DNA from: Blastococcus sp. URHD0036
Lineage (GTDB): Bacteria; Actinomycetota; Actinomycetes; Mycobacteriales; Geodermatophilaceae
Direction of reading: 5' to 3'
NCBI RefSeq assembly: GCF_000701365.1
Contig: NZ_JNIK01000013.1
Coordinates: forward strand, 372,001 to 436,000
Length of the DNA stretch: 64,000 bases
Below the pieces are notes generated by a model. That model worked only from the letters and a program-made list of their open reading frames with translations, searched no databases and was not told the origin of the DNA. Below are positions 8,431 to 17,691 of this stretch, in pieces; the stretch's first letter is position 1; every line of letters starts with the position of its first letter. The position numbers and the translations under genes are program-made.

Positions 8431-9534
8431 TCAGGCGGTCGGCGTCGACAGGTACGCGACGAGTGCGTCCTCGGCGGGCTGCAGGCGCTCGACGAGGACT
8501 GACTCCTCGCGGGTGTGCGCGAGCTGCGGATCGCCGGGGCCGTAGTTCACGGCGGGGATGCCGAAGGCGGCGAAGCGGGCGACGTCGGTCCAGCCCAGCT
8601 TGGCCCGGGGCGGGCGGCCCACCGCGGCGACGAACGCCGCGGCCGCGGGCTCGGCCAGCCCGGGGAGGGCTCCCCCGGCGTTGTCGACGACGGTCAGCGT
8701 GACGCCGGCGGCCAGCGCGTCGGCGAACACCTCGCGGACGTGGGCCTCCGCGGCGTCCTCGTCCCGGTCGGGCGCGTAGCGGAAGTTGACCGTCACCCGG
8801 CACTCGTCGGGGATGACGTTGCCCGCGACCCCGCCCTCGATCCGCACGGCGTTGAGGCCCTCGCGGTAGCGGCAGCCGTCGATGTCGACCTCGCGGGCGT
8901 CGTACCGGGCCAGGGTGGCCAGGATGCCGGCGGCACCGTGGACGGCGTTCACGCCCAGCCAGCTGCGTGCGCTGTGCGCCCGCGCGCCGGGGATCTCCAG
9001 CACCGCCCGCAGCGTGCCCTGGCAGCCGGCCTCGATCTCGCCGTCGGTGGGCTCGAGCAGGATCGCGAGGTCGCCGTAGAGCCAGCCGCGGCGCTCGCGG
9101 GCGACCCGGCCGAGGCCGTTCTTCACGGCCTCGACCTCCTCGTTGTCGTAGAGGACGAAGGTCAGGTCGTGCGCCGGCTCCGCGCCGGGGACGCCGAAGC
9201 GGGCAGCCAGCCGCAGGATCACCGCGTCGCCGGACTTCATGTCGCTGGTGCCGCAGCCGTACAGCCGGTCGCCGTCGAGCCGGCTCGGCACGTTGTCGGC
9301 GATCGGCACGGTGTCCAGGTGGCCGGCGAGCACGACGCGGGTGGGCCGGCCGAGGTTCGTGCGGGCCAGGACGGAGTCGCCGACCCGCTCGACCTCGAGC
9401 CCGCCGAGCGCGCGCAGCGCCGCCTCGACGGCACCGGCCAGCGCGGCCTCGTCGCCGGAGACCGACGGCGCGTCGACCAGGGCACGGGTGAGCGCGAGGA
9501 CGTCGGCCGACAGGTCGAGAGGGGGCACGCTCAC
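8431..9534 (-). CDS. dapE: Succinyl-diaminopimelate desuccinylase
   Basis: Hydrolyses N-succinyl-LL-diaminopimelate to LL-diaminopimelate plus succinate, a late step of lysine and peptidoglycan precursor synthesis. From the GTG at 9534 the protein is 367 residues. Di-zinc motifs of the M20 family are visible: GHLDTVP at 71-77, D98 in [10 protein letters not shown], the catalytic glutamate pair in DNEEVE at 130-135, and a distal HTRE histidine. The upstream frame stays open to 9759, but that would overlap dapD and adds unconserved sequence. GTG 9528 is an alternative start. It diverges from dapD across about 100 bases. Confidence 0.92.
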   Translation of the reverse strand: MSVPPLDLSADVLALTRALVDAPSVSGDEAALAGAVEAALRALGGLEVERVGDSVLARTNLGRPTRVVLAGHLDTVPIADNVPSRLDGDRLYGCGTSDMKSGDAVILRLAARFGVPGAEPAHDLTFVLYDNEEVEAVKNGLGRVARERRGWLYGDLAILLEPTDGEIEAGCQGTLRAVLEIPGARAHSARSWLGVNAVHGAAGILATLARYDAREVDIDGCRYREGLNAVRIEGGVAGNVIPDECRVTVNFRYAPDRDEDAAEAHVREVFADALAAGVTLTVVDNAGGALPGLAEPAAAAFVAAVGRPPRAKLGWTDVARFAAFGIPAVNYGPGDPQLAHTREESVLVERLQPAEDALVAYLSTPTA

Positions 9535-9634
9535 GGCTGCCGAGCCTATGCGCTGGTCCGGGGGGTCGTCGGCCACGGCACGGCGGGCCGGGTGAACGCT
9601 GGGTGGCCGGACGTCCTCGGTACCGTCGTCGACC

Positions 9635-10606
9635 GTGACCGACGCCCCCCGCTCCGCTGTCGCCGCCGGACTCGCCACCGTGACGCGGTCCGGCACCGTC
9701 CTCGACGTCTGGTATCCCGAGCCGCGGCTGGGCGCGCCCGCCGGCGCCGCCAACGGCACCGTGCAGCTCGGCGCGCTGGAGCTCTCCGGCGAGCTGGGCC
9801 CGGACTACGGCGGCCTGGTCCGCACCGACGACGCGCGGGGGGTCGAGGTCGTCGCCGTCCGCACGGTGATCACGGACCTGTCCGCGCCGCCGGTCGACAC
9901 CCACGACGTCTGGCTGCGGCTGCACCTGCTCTCCCACCGGCTGGTGACGCCGCGCAGCCTGAACCTGGACGGCATCTTCGGGCTGCTCACCAACGTGGCC
10001 TGGACCAGCGCCGGCCCGGTCGAGGCCGCCGGGTTCAACGCCCACCGGCTGCGCGCAGCCGTCGGGAACGTGACCGTCTTCGGCGTGGACAAGTTCCCCA
10101 AGATGACCGACTACGTCATCCCGTCCGGGGTCCGCATCGCCGACGCCGACCGGGTCCGTCTCGGCGCGCACCTCGCCGAGGGGACGACGGTCATGCACGA
10201 GGGCTTCGTCAACTACAACGCCGGCACGCTGGGCCCCTCCATGGTCGAGGGCCGGATCAGCGCGGGCGTCGTCGTCGGCGCCGACAGCGACATCGGCGGC
10301 GGCGCCTCGATCATGGGCACGCTGTCCGGCGGCGGCAAGGAGGTCGTCACCATCGGCAGCGGCTGCCTGCTCGGCGCCAACGCCGGCGTCGGCATCTCGC
10401 TCGGCGACGGCTGCGTCGTCGAGGCCGGCTGCTACGTGACGGCCGGTTCCGTGGTCACCCTGCCGGACGGGTCGACGACGAAGGCCCGCGAGCTGTCCGG
10501 TCGCAGCGGGCTGCTGTTCCGCCGCAACAGCGTCAGCGGCGCGCTCGAGGCGCTGCCCCGCGCCGGCGAGTGGGGCGCGCTGAACGCCGACCTGCACAAG
10601 AACTGA
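9635..10606 (+). CDS. dapD: Tetrahydrodipicolinate N-succinyltransferase (actinobacterial type)
   Basis: Transfers succinyl from succinyl-CoA to tetrahydrodipicolinate in the succinylase branch of lysine synthesis. The 323-residue protein has the actinobacterial DapD layout: an N-terminal domain (1 to about 120) followed by left-handed beta-helix hexapeptide repeats ([48 protein letters not shown]). Translation starts at GTG. It forms trimers in the family. It is divergently transcribed from dapE, and dapC is 1.2 kb further on, so three succinylase-branch genes lie within 4.6 kb. Confidence 0.95.
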   Translation: MTDAPRSAVAAGLATVTRSGTVLDVWYPEPRLGAPAGAANGTVQLGALELSGELGPDYGGLVRTDDARGVEVVAVRTVITDLSAPPVDTHDVWLRLHLLSHRLVTPRSLNLDGIFGLLTNVAWTSAGPVEAAGFNAHRLRAAVGNVTVFGVDKFPKMTDYVIPSGVRIADADRVRLGAHLAEGTTVMHEGFVNYNAGTLGPSMVEGRISAGVVVGADSDIGGGASIMGTLSGGGKEVVTIGSGCLLGANAGVGISLGDGCVVEAGCYVTAGSVVTLPDGSTTKARELSGRSGLLFRRNSVSGALEALPRAGEWGALNADLHKN

Positions 10607-10673
10607 CGGCTGTCGCCGACGCGACATCTCGGGTCCCGGGACCGACAGGACCGCCGACCTACAGTCGACGGCG

Positions 10674-11318
10674 ATGAGCCCCGCGAGCACGGTGGCCCGG
10701 CGCCCGTCGGCCGGTCCGCGCAAGAAGTCGGCGACGCGGTCGCGGGCCCGCCGTCGTCCCACCCGTGGTCGCCGGTCATCCGGGGTCCAGACGCTCGTCC
10801 GGGCGTGGTGGTGGCTGGCCGGTCTGGTCGCCGTCGTCCTCCTCGTCGCGATGACCTGGCGCGCGGACGGCGACCAGCCCGTCCCGCAGACCGCTGAGTG
10901 CACCCTGCCGGCCTCGGGGGTGCCGTTGACCGACGAGCAGATCGGCAACGCCCGCACGATCGCGCAGCTGGCGCGCGACCGCGGCCTCCCCCAGCGGGCG
11001 ACCGTCATCGCACTGGCGACGGCCATGCAGGAGTCCAGCCTGCGCAACCTCGACCACGGCGACCGGGACTCCCTCGGCCTGTTCCAGCAACGGCCCTCGC
11101 AGGGCTGGGGCACGCCCGAGCAGGTGCAGGACCCGCCCTACGCGGCCGGGATCTTCTACGACCGCCTGCTCCAGGTGCCGGGCTGGGACGCGATGCCTCT
11201 CACGGACGCCGCCCAGCTCGTGCAGCGCAGCGGATTCCCGCTCGCCTACGCCAAGTGGGAGGCCATGGCCGTCGAGCTGGCCACGACCCTGGACGCCGGC
11301 GCGTCCCCCTGCGGCTGA
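10674..11318 (+). CDS. Exported lysozyme-like / transglycosylase-fold protein
   Basis: 214 residues. A very basic N-terminal tail (about 1-40) precedes one transmembrane helix (about 43-62, WWWLAGLVAVVLLVAMTW). The extracytoplasmic domain contains ATAMQESSLRNLDHGD and SLGLFQQRPSQGWG, the pattern of the lysozyme-like domain widespread in actinobacteria, with a glutamate in QESS as candidate catalytic residue. It probably acts on or scans peptidoglycan. Some databases give this family unrelated metal-transporter names, which the sequence does not support. It converges on the DinB gene. Confidence 0.72.
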   Translation: MSPASTVARRPSAGPRKKSATRSRARRRPTRGRRSSGVQTLVRAWWWLAGLVAVVLLVAMTWRADGDQPVPQTAECTLPASGVPLTDEQIGNARTIAQLARDRGLPQRATVIALATAMQESSLRNLDHGDRDSLGLFQQRPSQGWGTPEQVQDPPYAAGIFYDRLLQVPGWDAMPLTDAAQLVQRSGFPLAYAKWEAMAVELATTLDAGASPCG

Positions 11319-11324
11319 CCGTCC

Positions 11325-11837
11325 TCACCAGTAGCCGGTGCGGCCGTCGATCAGCTCCCGGACGGCGTCGAGGTGGCCGACGTGCCGGGCGGTCTCCTCG
11401 ACCATGTGGGTGAGCACCCAGCGCAGGTGCACGCCCGGGCAGTACTCCTCGTTGCGGCAGACGGCGTCGAGGGCGGCCGCGGCCACGATCTCGTTCGACC
11501 GGGCGCACTGCCCGGCGTACTCGTCGAGCAGCCGGTCCAGCGGGACCCCGTCGACCTGCTTGTCGGCGTCCGGGCGCGACTCGTCGAACTGCACGTTGGT
11601 GTCCGTCGGCGCCCCGGCGAAGAGCACCTCGAACCAGCAGTGCTCGGTCCACCGCAGGTGCGACACGATGCCGGCCACCGTCATCAGCGGCGACGACGGG
11701 AGCACCGGCCGGTGCGCGTCGGCCTCGGTGAGGCCCTCGCACTTGTAGGGGACGAGCGCCCGCTGCAGGTCCAGCCAGCCGACGAGCTGGGCCCGCTCGT
11801 CCCCGTCGACGGGAGGGCGCAGCCGGGGTGGCGTCAT
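11325..11837 (-). CDS. DinB-family (DUF664) protein
   Basis: A 170-residue four-helix-bundle protein. It contains GIVSHLRWTEHCWFEVLFAG near the middle and LRWVLTHMVEETARHVGHLD towards the C terminus. These supply the three histidines that normally bind a metal in DinB/YfiT-like folds. In actinobacteria related proteins use mycothiol or other thiol cofactors; the mshB gene is 2.7 kb away, but a functional link is only conjecture. It ends 6 bases from the lysozyme-like gene on the other strand. Confidence 0.85.
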   Translation of the reverse strand: MTPPRLRPPVDGDERAQLVGWLDLQRALVPYKCEGLTEADAHRPVLPSSPLMTVAGIVSHLRWTEHCWFEVLFAGAPTDTNVQFDESRPDADKQVDGVPLDRLLDEYAGQCARSNEIVAAAALDAVCRNEEYCPGVHLRWVLTHMVEETARHVGHLDAVRELIDGRTGYW

Positions 11838-11846
11838 GCCCGGAAA

Positions 11847-12977
11847 CTAGTGGGCCGCCCCGGCGAGGCGCTCCACGGCCGCGTCGATCCGCTCGTCGGT
11901 GGCGGTCAGCGCCATGCGGACGTGGCGGGCGCCGGCCGGGCCGTAGAACGAGCCCGGCGCGGCGACGACGCCCAGATCCGCCAGCCAGTCGATCGTCGTC
12001 CAGCAGTCCTCGTCCCGGGTGACCCACAGGTACAGACCGGCCTGCGAGTGGTCGATGCGGGCGCCGGTGGCCCGCACGGCCGCGGCCAGCCGCTCCCGCC
12101 GGCCCCGGTAGCGCTCCCGCTGCTCGTCGACGTGCGCGTCGTCGGCCAGCGCAGCGGCCATCGCCGCCTGCACCGGCCCGGGGACGAGCAGGCCGAGGTG
12201 CCGGCGGACGTCCCAGATGCCGCGGACCAGTGCCGGGTCCCCGGAGAGCAGCCCCGCGCGGTACCCGGCGGCGGTGGACTGCTTGGACAGCGAGTGCACC
12301 GCGAGCAGGCCGGTGTGGTCGGCGCCGGCGATCTCCGGGTGCAGCAGCGAGCGGGGCTCGACGTCCCAGCCGAGCATCGCGTAGCACTCGTCGGCGACGA
12401 CCGGCACCCCGTGCTCGCGGCCCCAGGCGACCCAGGCACGCAGCTCGTCGTCGGAGAGGACCCGGCCGTGCGGGTTGCCCGGTGAGTTCAGCCAGACCAG
12501 CGCGGCGTCCCCGGGCTCGTCGGGCGGGACGTCGCTGCGCAGCACCGACAGGCCGGCCACCACCGCACCGACCTCGTAGGTCGGGTACGCGACCTCGGGG
12601 ATGACCACGGTGCCCGCCCGCAGCCGCAGCAGCGTCGGCAGCAGGGCGACCAGCTCCTTGGAGCCGACCGTGGGGATCACCGACGGGTCGGCGCCGAGCG
12701 GGTCGGCCAGTCGGACCCCCAGCCGGCGCTCCAGCCAGCCGGCGGCCGCGGTCCGCAGCTCCGCGGTGCCCAGCGCCGTCGGGTAGCCCGGCGAGTTGCC
12801 GGCCGCCGCGAGAGCGGCGGTCAGGACCTCAGGGGTGTCGTCGACCGGCGTCCCGATGGACAGGTCGACGACGCCCCCGGGGTGCTGCGCCGCCCGGGCA
12901 CGCGCGGCGCCCAGCGAGTCCCACGGGAAGTCCGGGAGCCCGCCGGGAACCGGTGGTCCCGCGTGCGAGGAGGTCAG
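11847..12977 (-). CDS. dapC: N-succinyldiaminopimelate aminotransferase, apparent CTG start
   Basis: PLP-dependent class I aminotransferase that makes N-succinyl-LL-2,6-diaminopimelate. The PLP lysine is K232 in SLSKQS, and NSPGNPHGRVL contains the family's asparagine ligand. The conserved N-terminal part (LPDFPWDSLG, then VDLSIGTPVDD) is in frame well upstream of the first ATG/GTG/TTG (GTG 12680). A TGA closes the frame 14 codons above the CTG at 12977, so CTG is the only plausible start. It overlaps the ferredoxin stop (C-TGA) and has AAGGA five bases ahead. This gives 376 residues, the usual DapC length. The ferredoxin-dapC order matches Rv1177-Rv1178. Confidence 0.88.
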   Translation of the reverse strand: MTSSHAGPPVPGGLPDFPWDSLGAARARAAQHPGGVVDLSIGTPVDDTPEVLTAALAAAGNSPGYPTALGTAELRTAAAGWLERRLGVRLADPLGADPSVIPTVGSKELVALLPTLLRLRAGTVVIPEVAYPTYEVGAVVAGLSVLRSDVPPDEPGDAALVWLNSPGNPHGRVLSDDELRAWVAWGREHGVPVVADECYAMLGWDVEPRSLLHPEIAGADHTGLLAVHSLSKQSTAAGYRAGLLSGDPALVRGIWDVRRHLGLLVPGPVQAAMAAALADDAHVDEQRERYRGRRERLAAAVRATGARIDHSQAGLYLWVTRDEDCWTTIDWLADLGVVAAPGSFYGPAGARHVRMALTATDERIDAAVERLAGAAH

Positions 12978-13300
12978 TGTCCTTCGCCCTGGGGCGGCAG
13001 CGCCGCGACCAGCGGGTGGTCACGGCCGACCTTGCCGGTCTTCGCCGCGCCGCCGGGGCTGCCCAGGTCGGAGAAGAACTCCACGTTGGCGTTGTAGAAG
13101 TCCTTCCACTTGTCCGGGACGTCGTCCTCGTAGTAGATGGCCTCCACCGGGCAGACCGGCTCGCACGCACCGCAGTCGACGCACTCGTCGGGGTGGATGT
13201 AGAGCATCCGGTCGCCCTCGTAGATGCAGTCCACCGGACACTCGTCGATACAGGCCTTGTCCAGGACGTCGACACAGGCCTGGGTGATCACGTAGGTCAC
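12974..13300 (-). CDS. fdxA: 7Fe ferredoxin
   Basis: A 108-residue electron-transfer protein. Cysteines C9, C17, C21, C40, C43, C46 and C50 have the spacing of a [3Fe-4S] plus [4Fe-4S] ferredoxin (CIDECPVDC and CVDCGACEPVCPVEAI). The start is GTG 13300, with GGGAGG seven bases ahead; earlier in-frame ATGs would add non-ferredoxin sequence. It corresponds to FdxC (Rv1177) beside dapC in mycobacteria. The C-terminal 45 residues are the usual actinobacterial extension. Possible partners include P450s or sulfite reductase, but none is proven. Confidence 0.95.
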   Translation of the reverse strand: MTYVITQACVDVLDKACIDECPVDCIYEGDRMLYIHPDECVDCGACEPVCPVEAIYYEDDVPDKWKDFYNANVEFFSDLGSPGGAAKTGKVGRDHPLVAALPPQGEGH

Positions 13301-13452
13301 GGTGTTGCCTCCCGAACACGCAGCTCGACCGGGGCTCCCGCGCCCGGTCACATCTCGTCGCACAGTATGACGTCCCGCCCGGTCGGCGGCGCGACCGGCC
13401 GCGCCGCCACCCCCCATCGGGTCGGGAAGCACCCCGCCCGGAGGATCGGGAC

Positions 13453-14211
13453 ATGGGACAGAGCCGCTCGCCACTGGGCGTGGTCGACCTCGAGCTCCTC
13501 GCCGCCCGCGGCTGGCGCGGCTGGGAGACCGGCCGGCTGGGCGACTGGCTGCTGCGCGCCGGCGGCGGCTTCACCGGCCGCGCCAACTCCGCCCTCGTCG
13601 TCGGCGACCCCGGCTGCGCACTGCCGCAGGCCGTGGACGCGGTCACCCGCTGGTACGCCGCGCGCGACCTGCGGCCGGCCGTCCAGCTGCCCGGCGTCCA
13701 GGCCCGCGCGGCCACGACCGCGTTCGCCGCGGCCGGCTGGGAGCGCGACGAGGACACCCTGGTCCTGACCGCGCCGCTGCCTCCCGCCCGCGACGACGCC
13801 CGGGTCGCGGTCGACCTCTCCCCCGCGCCCGACGACGCCTGGCTGGCCGGGTACCGGCACGGTGGCCGGGACCTCCCCCCGGCCGCCCGCCGGGTGCTCA
13901 CCGACGCCGAGGACGTCGTCTTCGCGTCGGTGCGCCTGGACCCGGCACCCGCGCCGCTCGCCGCGGTCGCCCGGGGCGTGGTGACCGACGGCTGGCTGGG
14001 CGTCGGCGCGGTGACGGTGGACGAGCCGCACCGCCGGCAGGGTCTGGCCTCGGCGGTGATGGCCGCGCTCTACCGGTGGGGTGCCGAGCGGGGCGCCCGG
14101 TGGTCCTACCTGCAGGTGGTCGAGTCGAACGCGGCGGCGCGGGCCCTCTACCGCCGGGACGGGTTCATCGAGCACCACCGCTACCACTACCGGCGGGCGC
14201 CACTCCCCTGA
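13453..14211 (+). CDS. GNAT-family N-acetyltransferase
   Basis: 252 residues. The C-terminal half (about 170-245) contains the acetyl-CoA site (VTVDEPHRRQGLASAVMAAL) and the end of the fold (VVESNAAARALYRRDGFIEH), both classical GNAT motifs. The N-terminal half (GWRGWETGRLGDWLLRAGGGFTGRANS) matches the degenerate first domain seen in many actinobacterial two-domain GNATs. The substrate is unknown. It starts about 150 bases from the ferredoxin, divergently. Its end overlaps the small membrane-protein gene on the opposite strand by 25 bases. Confidence 0.85.
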   Translation: MGQSRSPLGVVDLELLAARGWRGWETGRLGDWLLRAGGGFTGRANSALVVGDPGCALPQAVDAVTRWYAARDLRPAVQLPGVQARAATTAFAAAGWERDEDTLVLTAPLPPARDDARVAVDLSPAPDDAWLAGYRHGGRDLPPAARRVLTDAEDVVFASVRLDPAPAPLAAVARGVVTDGWLGVGAVTVDEPHRRQGLASAVMAALYRWGAERGARWSYLQVVESNAAARALYRRDGFIEHHRYHYRRAPLP

Positions 14212-14579
14212 GCCGGCCGCCCGGCGGGCATCCCGGGGGCGCCCAGCACGCGGCCCACGGCGAGCGAGGCGCCGAGCACGCCGAACAGCAGGAACGCCAG
14301 CCCGCGCCAGTCGCCGATCAGCAGGACGTCGCCCTCGGCCCGCTGCTGGCTCGCGGGGAGGACGACGACGAGCCAGACGACCGCGGGCAGCACCGCGGCG
14401 GCCCGCGACCCGGTGAGCCGGTGGGTCCCGGTGACCAGCAGCAGGTTGACGGCGACGGCCACGGGGATCGACAGCGGCACCGGGACGGACCCGAACTGCA
14501 GCGGCAGCCAGAACACCTCGAGGACGGCGAACCAGGCGGCCAGCAGGACCGCGAGAACTCCCCCGGCGACCGCTCTCAC
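14187..14579 (-). CDS. Small conserved membrane protein next to mshB
   Basis: 130 residues with about four hydrophobic segments ([68 protein letters not shown]). The GTG at 14579 overlaps the mshB stop as GTGA, indicating translational coupling. The position matches Rv1171 after mshB (Rv1170) in M. tuberculosis. The function is unknown; the conserved pairing suggests a link with mycothiol or with the cell envelope. The 3' end overlaps the convergent GNAT gene. Confidence 0.78.
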   Translation of the reverse strand: MRAVAGGVLAVLLAAWFAVLEVFWLPLQFGSVPVPLSIPVAVAVNLLLVTGTHRLTGSRAAAVLPAVVWLVVVLPASQQRAEGDVLLIGDWRGLAFLLFGVLGASLAVGRVLGAPGMPAGRPAQGSGARR

Positions 14580-15478
14580 CCGGGCAGACCCGCGAACAGG
14601 TCGTCCTCCCACCCGTTCTCCGCCGCCCCCGCCGGGCCGCGCTCCCCGCGGACGAGCCGGTAGTACTCGACGCCGAGCACCTCCTGGCCGAAGTTGTTGG
14701 AGAGCGCGAAGAACGGCCCGTCGACGGTGATCTGGGTGGCGTGCGCACGCATCGCGGCGTCCTTGGCCCCGGCGTGCGCCCGGCCGTCGACCGCGGCGGT
14801 GACCACCTCGTCGGCGACCGCGAACGGGATGTCCTCGATCGCGCCGAGCTGCTCGAACGGCGAGGCCTCCCCCAGCGAGGCCATCTGCTCGGCCCCCGCC
14901 CGCAGCACCGACCTCGGGACGCAGCACCAGTAGACCTTGGCGACCTGCCACGGCTCGCCGAGCTCGGGCCGGTAGGCGGGGTCCGCGGCGGCCTCGACCG
15001 CGCCCATCGCCACCCGGTGGGCCTGGATGTGGTCGGGGTGGCCGTAGCCGCCGTTCTCGTCGTAGGTGACGACGACCTGCGGCCGGGTCTCGCGGACGAC
15101 GGCGACGGCGTGCCCGACGGCCTCGTCGAGGTCGGCGTTCCAGAAGGCCCGCGGGTTCGCGTTCGCCTCGGTGCCGATCATCCCGGAGTCGCGGTAGCGC
15201 CCGGCGCCGCCGAGGAACCGCCAGTCGGTCACCCCGAGGGCGGTCATCGCCGCGGAGAGCTCGCCGATCCGGAACCCGCCGAGCTGGTCGGCCTGGTCGG
15301 CGGCCAGCTGGGCCAGCTCCGGGACGAGGACCTCGCCCTCCTCGCCGAGCGTGCAGGTCAGCAGCGTGACCTGGGCGCCCTCGGCGACGTAGCGGGCCAT
15401 CGTCGCCCCGTTGTTGATCGTCTCGTCATCGGGATGCGCGTGCACCAGCAGCAGACGCCGCGAGGGGGTGGAGGTCAC
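14576..15478 (-). CDS. mshB: N-acetyl-myo-inositol-glucosamine deacetylase (mycothiol synthesis)
   Basis: Zinc enzyme that deacetylates GlcNAc-Ins to GlcN-Ins, the second enzymatic stage of mycothiol synthesis. The 300-residue protein has the LmbE-fold zinc motif HAHPDDE at 13-19 and the distal [13 protein letters not shown] segment supplying the third ligand. The family also includes the mycothiol conjugate amidase (Mca); the length and flanking membrane gene favour MshB. It begins just beyond a long hairpin at 15497-15556, so its promoter must lie within that short gap. Confidence 0.88.
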   Translation of the reverse strand: MTSTPSRRLLLVHAHPDDETINNGATMARYVAEGAQVTLLTCTLGEEGEVLVPELAQLAADQADQLGGFRIGELSAAMTALGVTDWRFLGGAGRYRDSGMIGTEANANPRAFWNADLDEAVGHAVAVVRETRPQVVVTYDENGGYGHPDHIQAHRVAMGAVEAAADPAYRPELGEPWQVAKVYWCCVPRSVLRAGAEQMASLGEASPFEQLGAIEDIPFAVADEVVTAAVDGRAHAGAKDAAMRAHATQITVDGPFFALSNNFGQEVLGVEYYRLVRGERGPAGAAENGWEDDLFAGLPG

Positions 15479-15496
15479 CGCGCCATCATCGCCTGT

Positions 15497-15556
15497 TGCG
15501 GTGTTCCTCCCGCTCCTGCGGTGCTGCAGCGCCGCAGGAGCACGAGGAACACCGCA
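15497..15556. terminator. Long two-part hairpin at the end of the peptide ABC operon
   Basis: The outer 13-bp arms (TGCGGTGTTCCTC and its complement) and inner 9-bp arms (CTCCTGCGG and its complement) are perfect. They are separated by a symmetric 3-base mismatch and enclose a 10-base loop. It lies 7 bases past the oppF-like stop and 18 bases ahead of the mshB start on the same strand. It could stop operon readthrough into mshB. Confidence 0.65.
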
Positions 15557-15563
15557 GGAGCGC

Positions 15564-16652
15564 CTACTCCGCGACCTCCACGGGGACGACCATCCGGGCC
15601 TCGGCGAAGTGGCAGGCGGCCGGGTGGCCCTGCCCGCGGTCGACGAGGGCAGGGGCCTCCTCGGCGCAGATGTCCTGGGCCTTCCAGCAGCGGGTCCGGA
15701 ACCGGCAGCCCGAGGGCGGGTCGGCCGGGCTCGGGACGTCGCCCTGCAGCAGGATCCGGTCCTTCTGGCCGCGCAGGTGCGGCTCGTGCAGCGGCACCGA
15801 CGACAGCAGCGCCTGCGTGTAGGGGTGCGAAGGCTGCGTGTAGACCTGCGCGTCGGTGCCCTCCTCGACGATCGAGCCGAGGTACATGACGGCGACCCGG
15901 TCGGAGATGTGCCGCACCACCGACAGGTCGTGGGCGATGAAGAGGTAGGACAGCCCCAGCTCGTCCTGCAGGTCCTCGAGCAGGTTCATCACCTGGGCCT
16001 GGACCGAGACGTCGAGCGCGGACACCGGCTCGTCGCAGACGATGACCTCCGGCTGCAGGGCGAGCGCCCGGGCGATGCCGATGCGCTGACGCTGACCGCC
16101 GGAGAACTGGTGCGGGTAGCGGTTCACGTAGTCCGGGTTGAGCCCGACCCGGTCCAGCAGCTCCTGGGTGCGCTTCAGCCGGCCCTTCCTAGGCGCGACG
16201 TCGGCGTGCACCGACCAGCCCTCGGCCACGATGTCGCCGACCGTCATCCGCGGGTTCAGCGAGGCGTAGGGGTCCTGGAAGATGATCTGGACCTCGCGCC
16301 GGTAGGCCTTGAGCGCCCGGCCGGAGAGCCCGGTGACGTCCTTGCCCTTGTAGACGATCGAGCCGCCGGTCGGCTTCTCCAGGGCCACGAGGAGCTTCGA
16401 GACCGTGGACTTGCCGCAGCCGGACTCCCCGACCAGGCCGACGGTCTCGCCGCGGTGCAGCGTCAGGTCCACGCCGTCGACCGCGCGGACGTGCCCGACG
16501 GTCCGCTGGAGGACGACGCCCTGGGTCAGCGGGAAGTACTTCTGCAGGCCCCGGATCTCCAGCAGGGTCTCGCCGATCGCGCCACGGGCGCCCGAGAGGG
16601 CGGCCGTCGAGGCGGTCGACACGGCGGTGGCTCCGGTGGTGGGCTCAGACAC
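15564..16652 (-). CDS. Oligopeptide/dipeptide ABC transporter ATPase (OppF/DppF type)
   Basis: 362 residues. Walker A (GESGCGKS), the ABC signature (SGGQRQR) and Walker B with D-loop ([14 protein letters not shown]) are all intact. A C-terminal oligopeptide/dipeptide extension carries [14 protein letters not shown]-type cysteines that bind an iron-sulfur cluster in some family members. It is the last gene of a five-gene importer and overlaps the preceding ATPase gene by 8 bases. It hydrolyses ATP to drive uptake through the two permeases encoded upstream. Confidence 0.93.
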   Translation of the reverse strand: MSEPTTGATAVSTASTAALSGARGAIGETLLEIRGLQKYFPLTQGVVLQRTVGHVRAVDGVDLTLHRGETVGLVGESGCGKSTVSKLLVALEKPTGGSIVYKGKDVTGLSGRALKAYRREVQIIFQDPYASLNPRMTVGDIVAEGWSVHADVAPRKGRLKRTQELLDRVGLNPDYVNRYPHQFSGGQRQRIGIARALALQPEVIVCDEPVSALDVSVQAQVMNLLEDLQDELGLSYLFIAHDLSVVRHISDRVAVMYLGSIVEEGTDAQVYTQPSHPYTQALLSSVPLHEPHLRGQKDRILLQGDVPSPADPPSGCRFRTRCWKAQDICAEEAPALVDRGQGHPAACHFAEARMVVPVEVAE

Positions 16653-17691
16653 CCAGGACCTCCTCGCTGTAGTGGCAGGCCGCCTCGCGGCCCGGCGCGA
16701 CCAGCCGCAGGGGCGGGTCGTCGGTGGCGCACTCGCGGCCCGGCGCCGCGGCGGCGCCGAGCCGGCGGTGCGCGCAGCGCGGGTGGAACGGGCAGCCGCT
16801 GGGGATGGCGGCCAGGTTCGGCGGCTGGCCGACGATCGGCTGCAGCCGGCCGCCCTTGGCCTCGACCTGGGGCACCGACTTCATCAGGCCCTCGGTGTAC
16901 GGGTGGGCGGGCCGGGTGAAGACGTCGTCCACCGTGCCGCGCTCGACGATCCGCCCGGCGTACATGACGGCGACGTCGTCGGCGACCTCGTTCACCACGC
17001 CGAGGTCGTGGGTGATGAGGATCAGCCCCATGCCGGTCTCCTGCTGCAGGTCCTTCAGCAGGTCCATGACCTGTGCCTGCACGGTGACGTCCAGCGCCGT
17101 CGTCGGCTCGTCGGCGATCAGGATGCGCGGGTCCAGGGCGATCGCCATGGCGATCATGACGCGCTGGCGCATGCCGCCGGAGAACTGGTGCGGGTAGTCG
17201 TTCACCCGCCGGGCCGCGGCCGGGATCCGCACCCGGTCCATCAGCTCGATCGCGCGCTGCTTGGCCTCCTTGCGGGAGGCCCCCTGGTGCACGCGGAACA
17301 TCTCGCCGATCTGCCAGCCGACGCTGTAGACGGGGTTCAGCGCCGACAGCGCGTCCTGGAAGATCATCGAGATGCCCGGACCGCGGATCTTGCGCTGGTC
17401 CTCGGGCTGCATCGCGAGCATGTCGCGGCCCTCGAAGCGGATGCCGCCGGTGATCACCGCGGGCGGCGTGTCGAGGATGCCCATGATCGCCTGCGCGGAG
17501 ACCGACTTGCCCGACCCGGACTCGCCGAGGATCGCGAGGGTCTGGCCCGGGGCCAGCGAGTAGCTGACGCCGTTGACGGCGTGCACCGTGCCCGAGCGCT
17601 GGCGGAACTCCACGTACAGGTCGTCGACCTCGAGCAGGGCGGCGCCGGTGGGCGCCGGCTCGGTGGAGGAGATGATCTCGGAGCGGGTCAT
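16645..17691 (-). CDS. Oligopeptide/dipeptide ABC transporter ATPase (OppD/DppD type)
   Basis: 348 residues starting [14 protein letters not shown] at the ATG 17691, which overlaps the permease stop as ATGA. It contains Walker A (GESGSGKS), signature SGGMRQR and Walker [15 protein letters not shown]. The C-terminal extension has [11 protein letters not shown], then CATDDPPL, a cysteine arrangement shared with the OppF partner. It pairs with the following ATPase as a heterodimer. The open frame extends further upstream, but that part only shadows the permease gene. Confidence 0.93.
   Translation of the reverse strand: MTRSEIISSTEPAPTGAALLEVDDLYVEFRQRSGTVHAVNGVSYSLAPGQTLAILGESGSGKSVSAQAIMGILDTPPAVITGGIRFEGRDMLAMQPEDQRKIRGPGISMIFQDALSALNPVYSVGWQIGEMFRVHQGASRKEAKQRAIELMDRVRIPAAARRVNDYPHQFSGGMRQRVMIAMAIALDPRILIADEPTTALDVTVQAQVMDLLKDLQQETGMGLILITHDLGVVNEVADDVAVMYAGRIVERGTVDDVFTRPAHPYTEGLMKSVPQVEAKGGRLQPIVGQPPNLAAIPSGCPFHPRCAHRRLGAAAAPGRECATDDPPLRLVAPGREAACHYSEEVLGV

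Noticed and set aside
7184-11113. A 1309-codon open frame on the minus strand
   Set aside because: It runs antisense to or out of frame with pepA-style coding genes (LOG, dapE, dapD). Its translation is Arg/Pro/Ala-rich with no motif. It is a GC-rich shadow.
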